DNA from: CAVZYN01 sp963779515
Lineage (GTDB): Bacteria; Pseudomonadota; Alphaproteobacteria; Rhizobiales; Hyphomicrobiaceae
NCBI GenBank assembly: GCA_963779515.1
Contig: CAVZYN010000006.1
Location: 1-64,000, forward strand
Direction of reading: 5' to 3'
DNA: 64,000 nt
The position numbers and the translations under genes were made by a program. Below, one piece after another: positions 63,692-64,000 of this stretch; positions within the stretch are counted from its first letter, which is position 1, and the number at the start of each line of letters is the position of its first letter. Below the pieces are notes generated by a model. The model was not told the origin of the DNA and searched no databases. It saw only the letters and a program-made list of their open reading frames with translations.

Positions 63692-64000
63692 ATGCCGAGT
63701 GGAGTGTTCGCGTTGTCGAAGTTCGTGGCGGCAAACCCTCCAGCCGGTCATGTCGTTCCCGCGCCGCGCGAACTGATCGACGCTTTTGACGGCCACTTGC
63801 CGGCGAGCCTGCTCGATCTGTGGCGCCGGCATGGCCTCGGGCGCTACGGGCCGCAACAGATTTGCATCATCGACCCGCGGGTTTGGCAGGCAACGCTCGA
63901 CCGCTGGATCGTATCGCCGCCGGATACCGCTCAGCGCATACCGATTGCCCTTACGCCGTTCGGGTCCATTATCTATTACCGTCGTCTCACGGTGGCCGAC
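63692..64000 (+). CDS. GAD-like/DUF1851 immunity-type protein (partial)
   Basis: The first 103 residues of a protein cut by the window end. It begins MPSGVFALSKFVAANPPAGH and continues with LIDAFDGHLPASLLDLWRRH then GLGRYGPQQICIIDPRVW. This matches the N-terminal GAD-like domain that precedes DUF1851, as in the type VI secretion immunity protein Tdi1. The rest lies beyond the window. Confidence 0.7.
   Translation, partial: MPSGVFALSKFVAANPPAGHVVPAPRELIDAFDGHLPASLLDLWRRHGLGRYGPQQICIIDPRVWQATLDRWIVSPPDTAQRIPIALTPFGSIIYYRRLTVAD

Noticed and set aside
1..64000. CRISPR arrays, tRNA and rRNA genes
   Set aside because: I saw no regular short repeats with spacers and no cloverleaf-like or rRNA-like segments by eye; a tRNAscan or CRISPR finder run was not possible.

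Overview
The window comes from a high-GC alphaproteobacterium, most likely of the Hyphomicrobiales (Bradyrhizobium/Rhodopseudomonas-like). It carries a fixNOQP-fixGHIS (ccoNOQP-ccoGHIS) cluster, a class I polyhydroxyalkanoate synthase, a Nia-like P1B ATPase with a hemerythrin tail, ChaB, and several TTGA(T/C)-N4-(A/G)TCAA boxes of the FixK/FNR type. No tRNA, rRNA or CRISPR array was seen.

Bases 1-12,400 look like a microoxic/stress region: DnaJ-like CbpA with its modulator CbpM, a small membrane protein of the low-affinity iron permease family, a small unknown protein behind a perfect FixK box, PHA synthase, an Mla-type lipid transporter (permease, ATPase, and an MCE protein fused to an auxiliary lipoprotein-like domain), a secreted protein, an EEP-fold nuclease behind a perfect FixK box, the Nia-like ATPase, and Hsp20 divergent from it.

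Bases 12,524-16,915 are a nested insertion: a complete IS66-family element (13714-16536, with 8-bp target duplications) sits inside an IS5-family transposase gene, and removing it rebuilds that reading frame exactly. Next come two small membrane proteins, ChaB, and an ABC transporter membrane half without an ATPase domain.

Bases 19,900-30,200 hold the cbb3 oxidase genes, all on the minus strand: ccoN-O-Q-P, then ccoG-H-I-S and a DUF2189 membrane protein, followed by a small cytochrome c, a CBS-domain fragment and a FixK-like regulator remnant. ccoO has two single-base insertions. From 30,400 to 40,800 lie an amino-acid permease, a small secreted Cys-rich protein, OsmC, a MacB-like ABC exporter whose membrane-fusion gene is broken several times, and an RND pump with its adaptor, the pump gene having one single-base insertion.

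Bases 41,164-64,000 are the most unusual part. Two long, tightly packed operons diverge from a roughly 117-bp gap at 51,778-51,894. They contain almost no metabolic genes. Instead they have many small or mid-sized unknown proteins, several resembling families found as immunity proteins to polymorphic toxins (Imm27-like, DUF1963/YwqG-like, DUF4375-like, DUF4279-like, GAD-like/DUF1851), together with WD40, TPR and Sel1 repeat proteins, a ClpX-type zinc finger protein, a degenerate CuA cupredoxin, and internal duplications. No toxin or secretion gene is visible. I read it as a candidate polyimmunity island, possibly with an envelope component because many products carry signal peptides.

A caution on quality: at least eight single-base or two-base frame breaks occur in otherwise well-conserved genes (ccoO twice, the fusion protein about four times, the RND pump, the WD40 protein, the large island gene). 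They may be real decay, but their form, mostly lone insertions, is also what uncorrected read errors look like.
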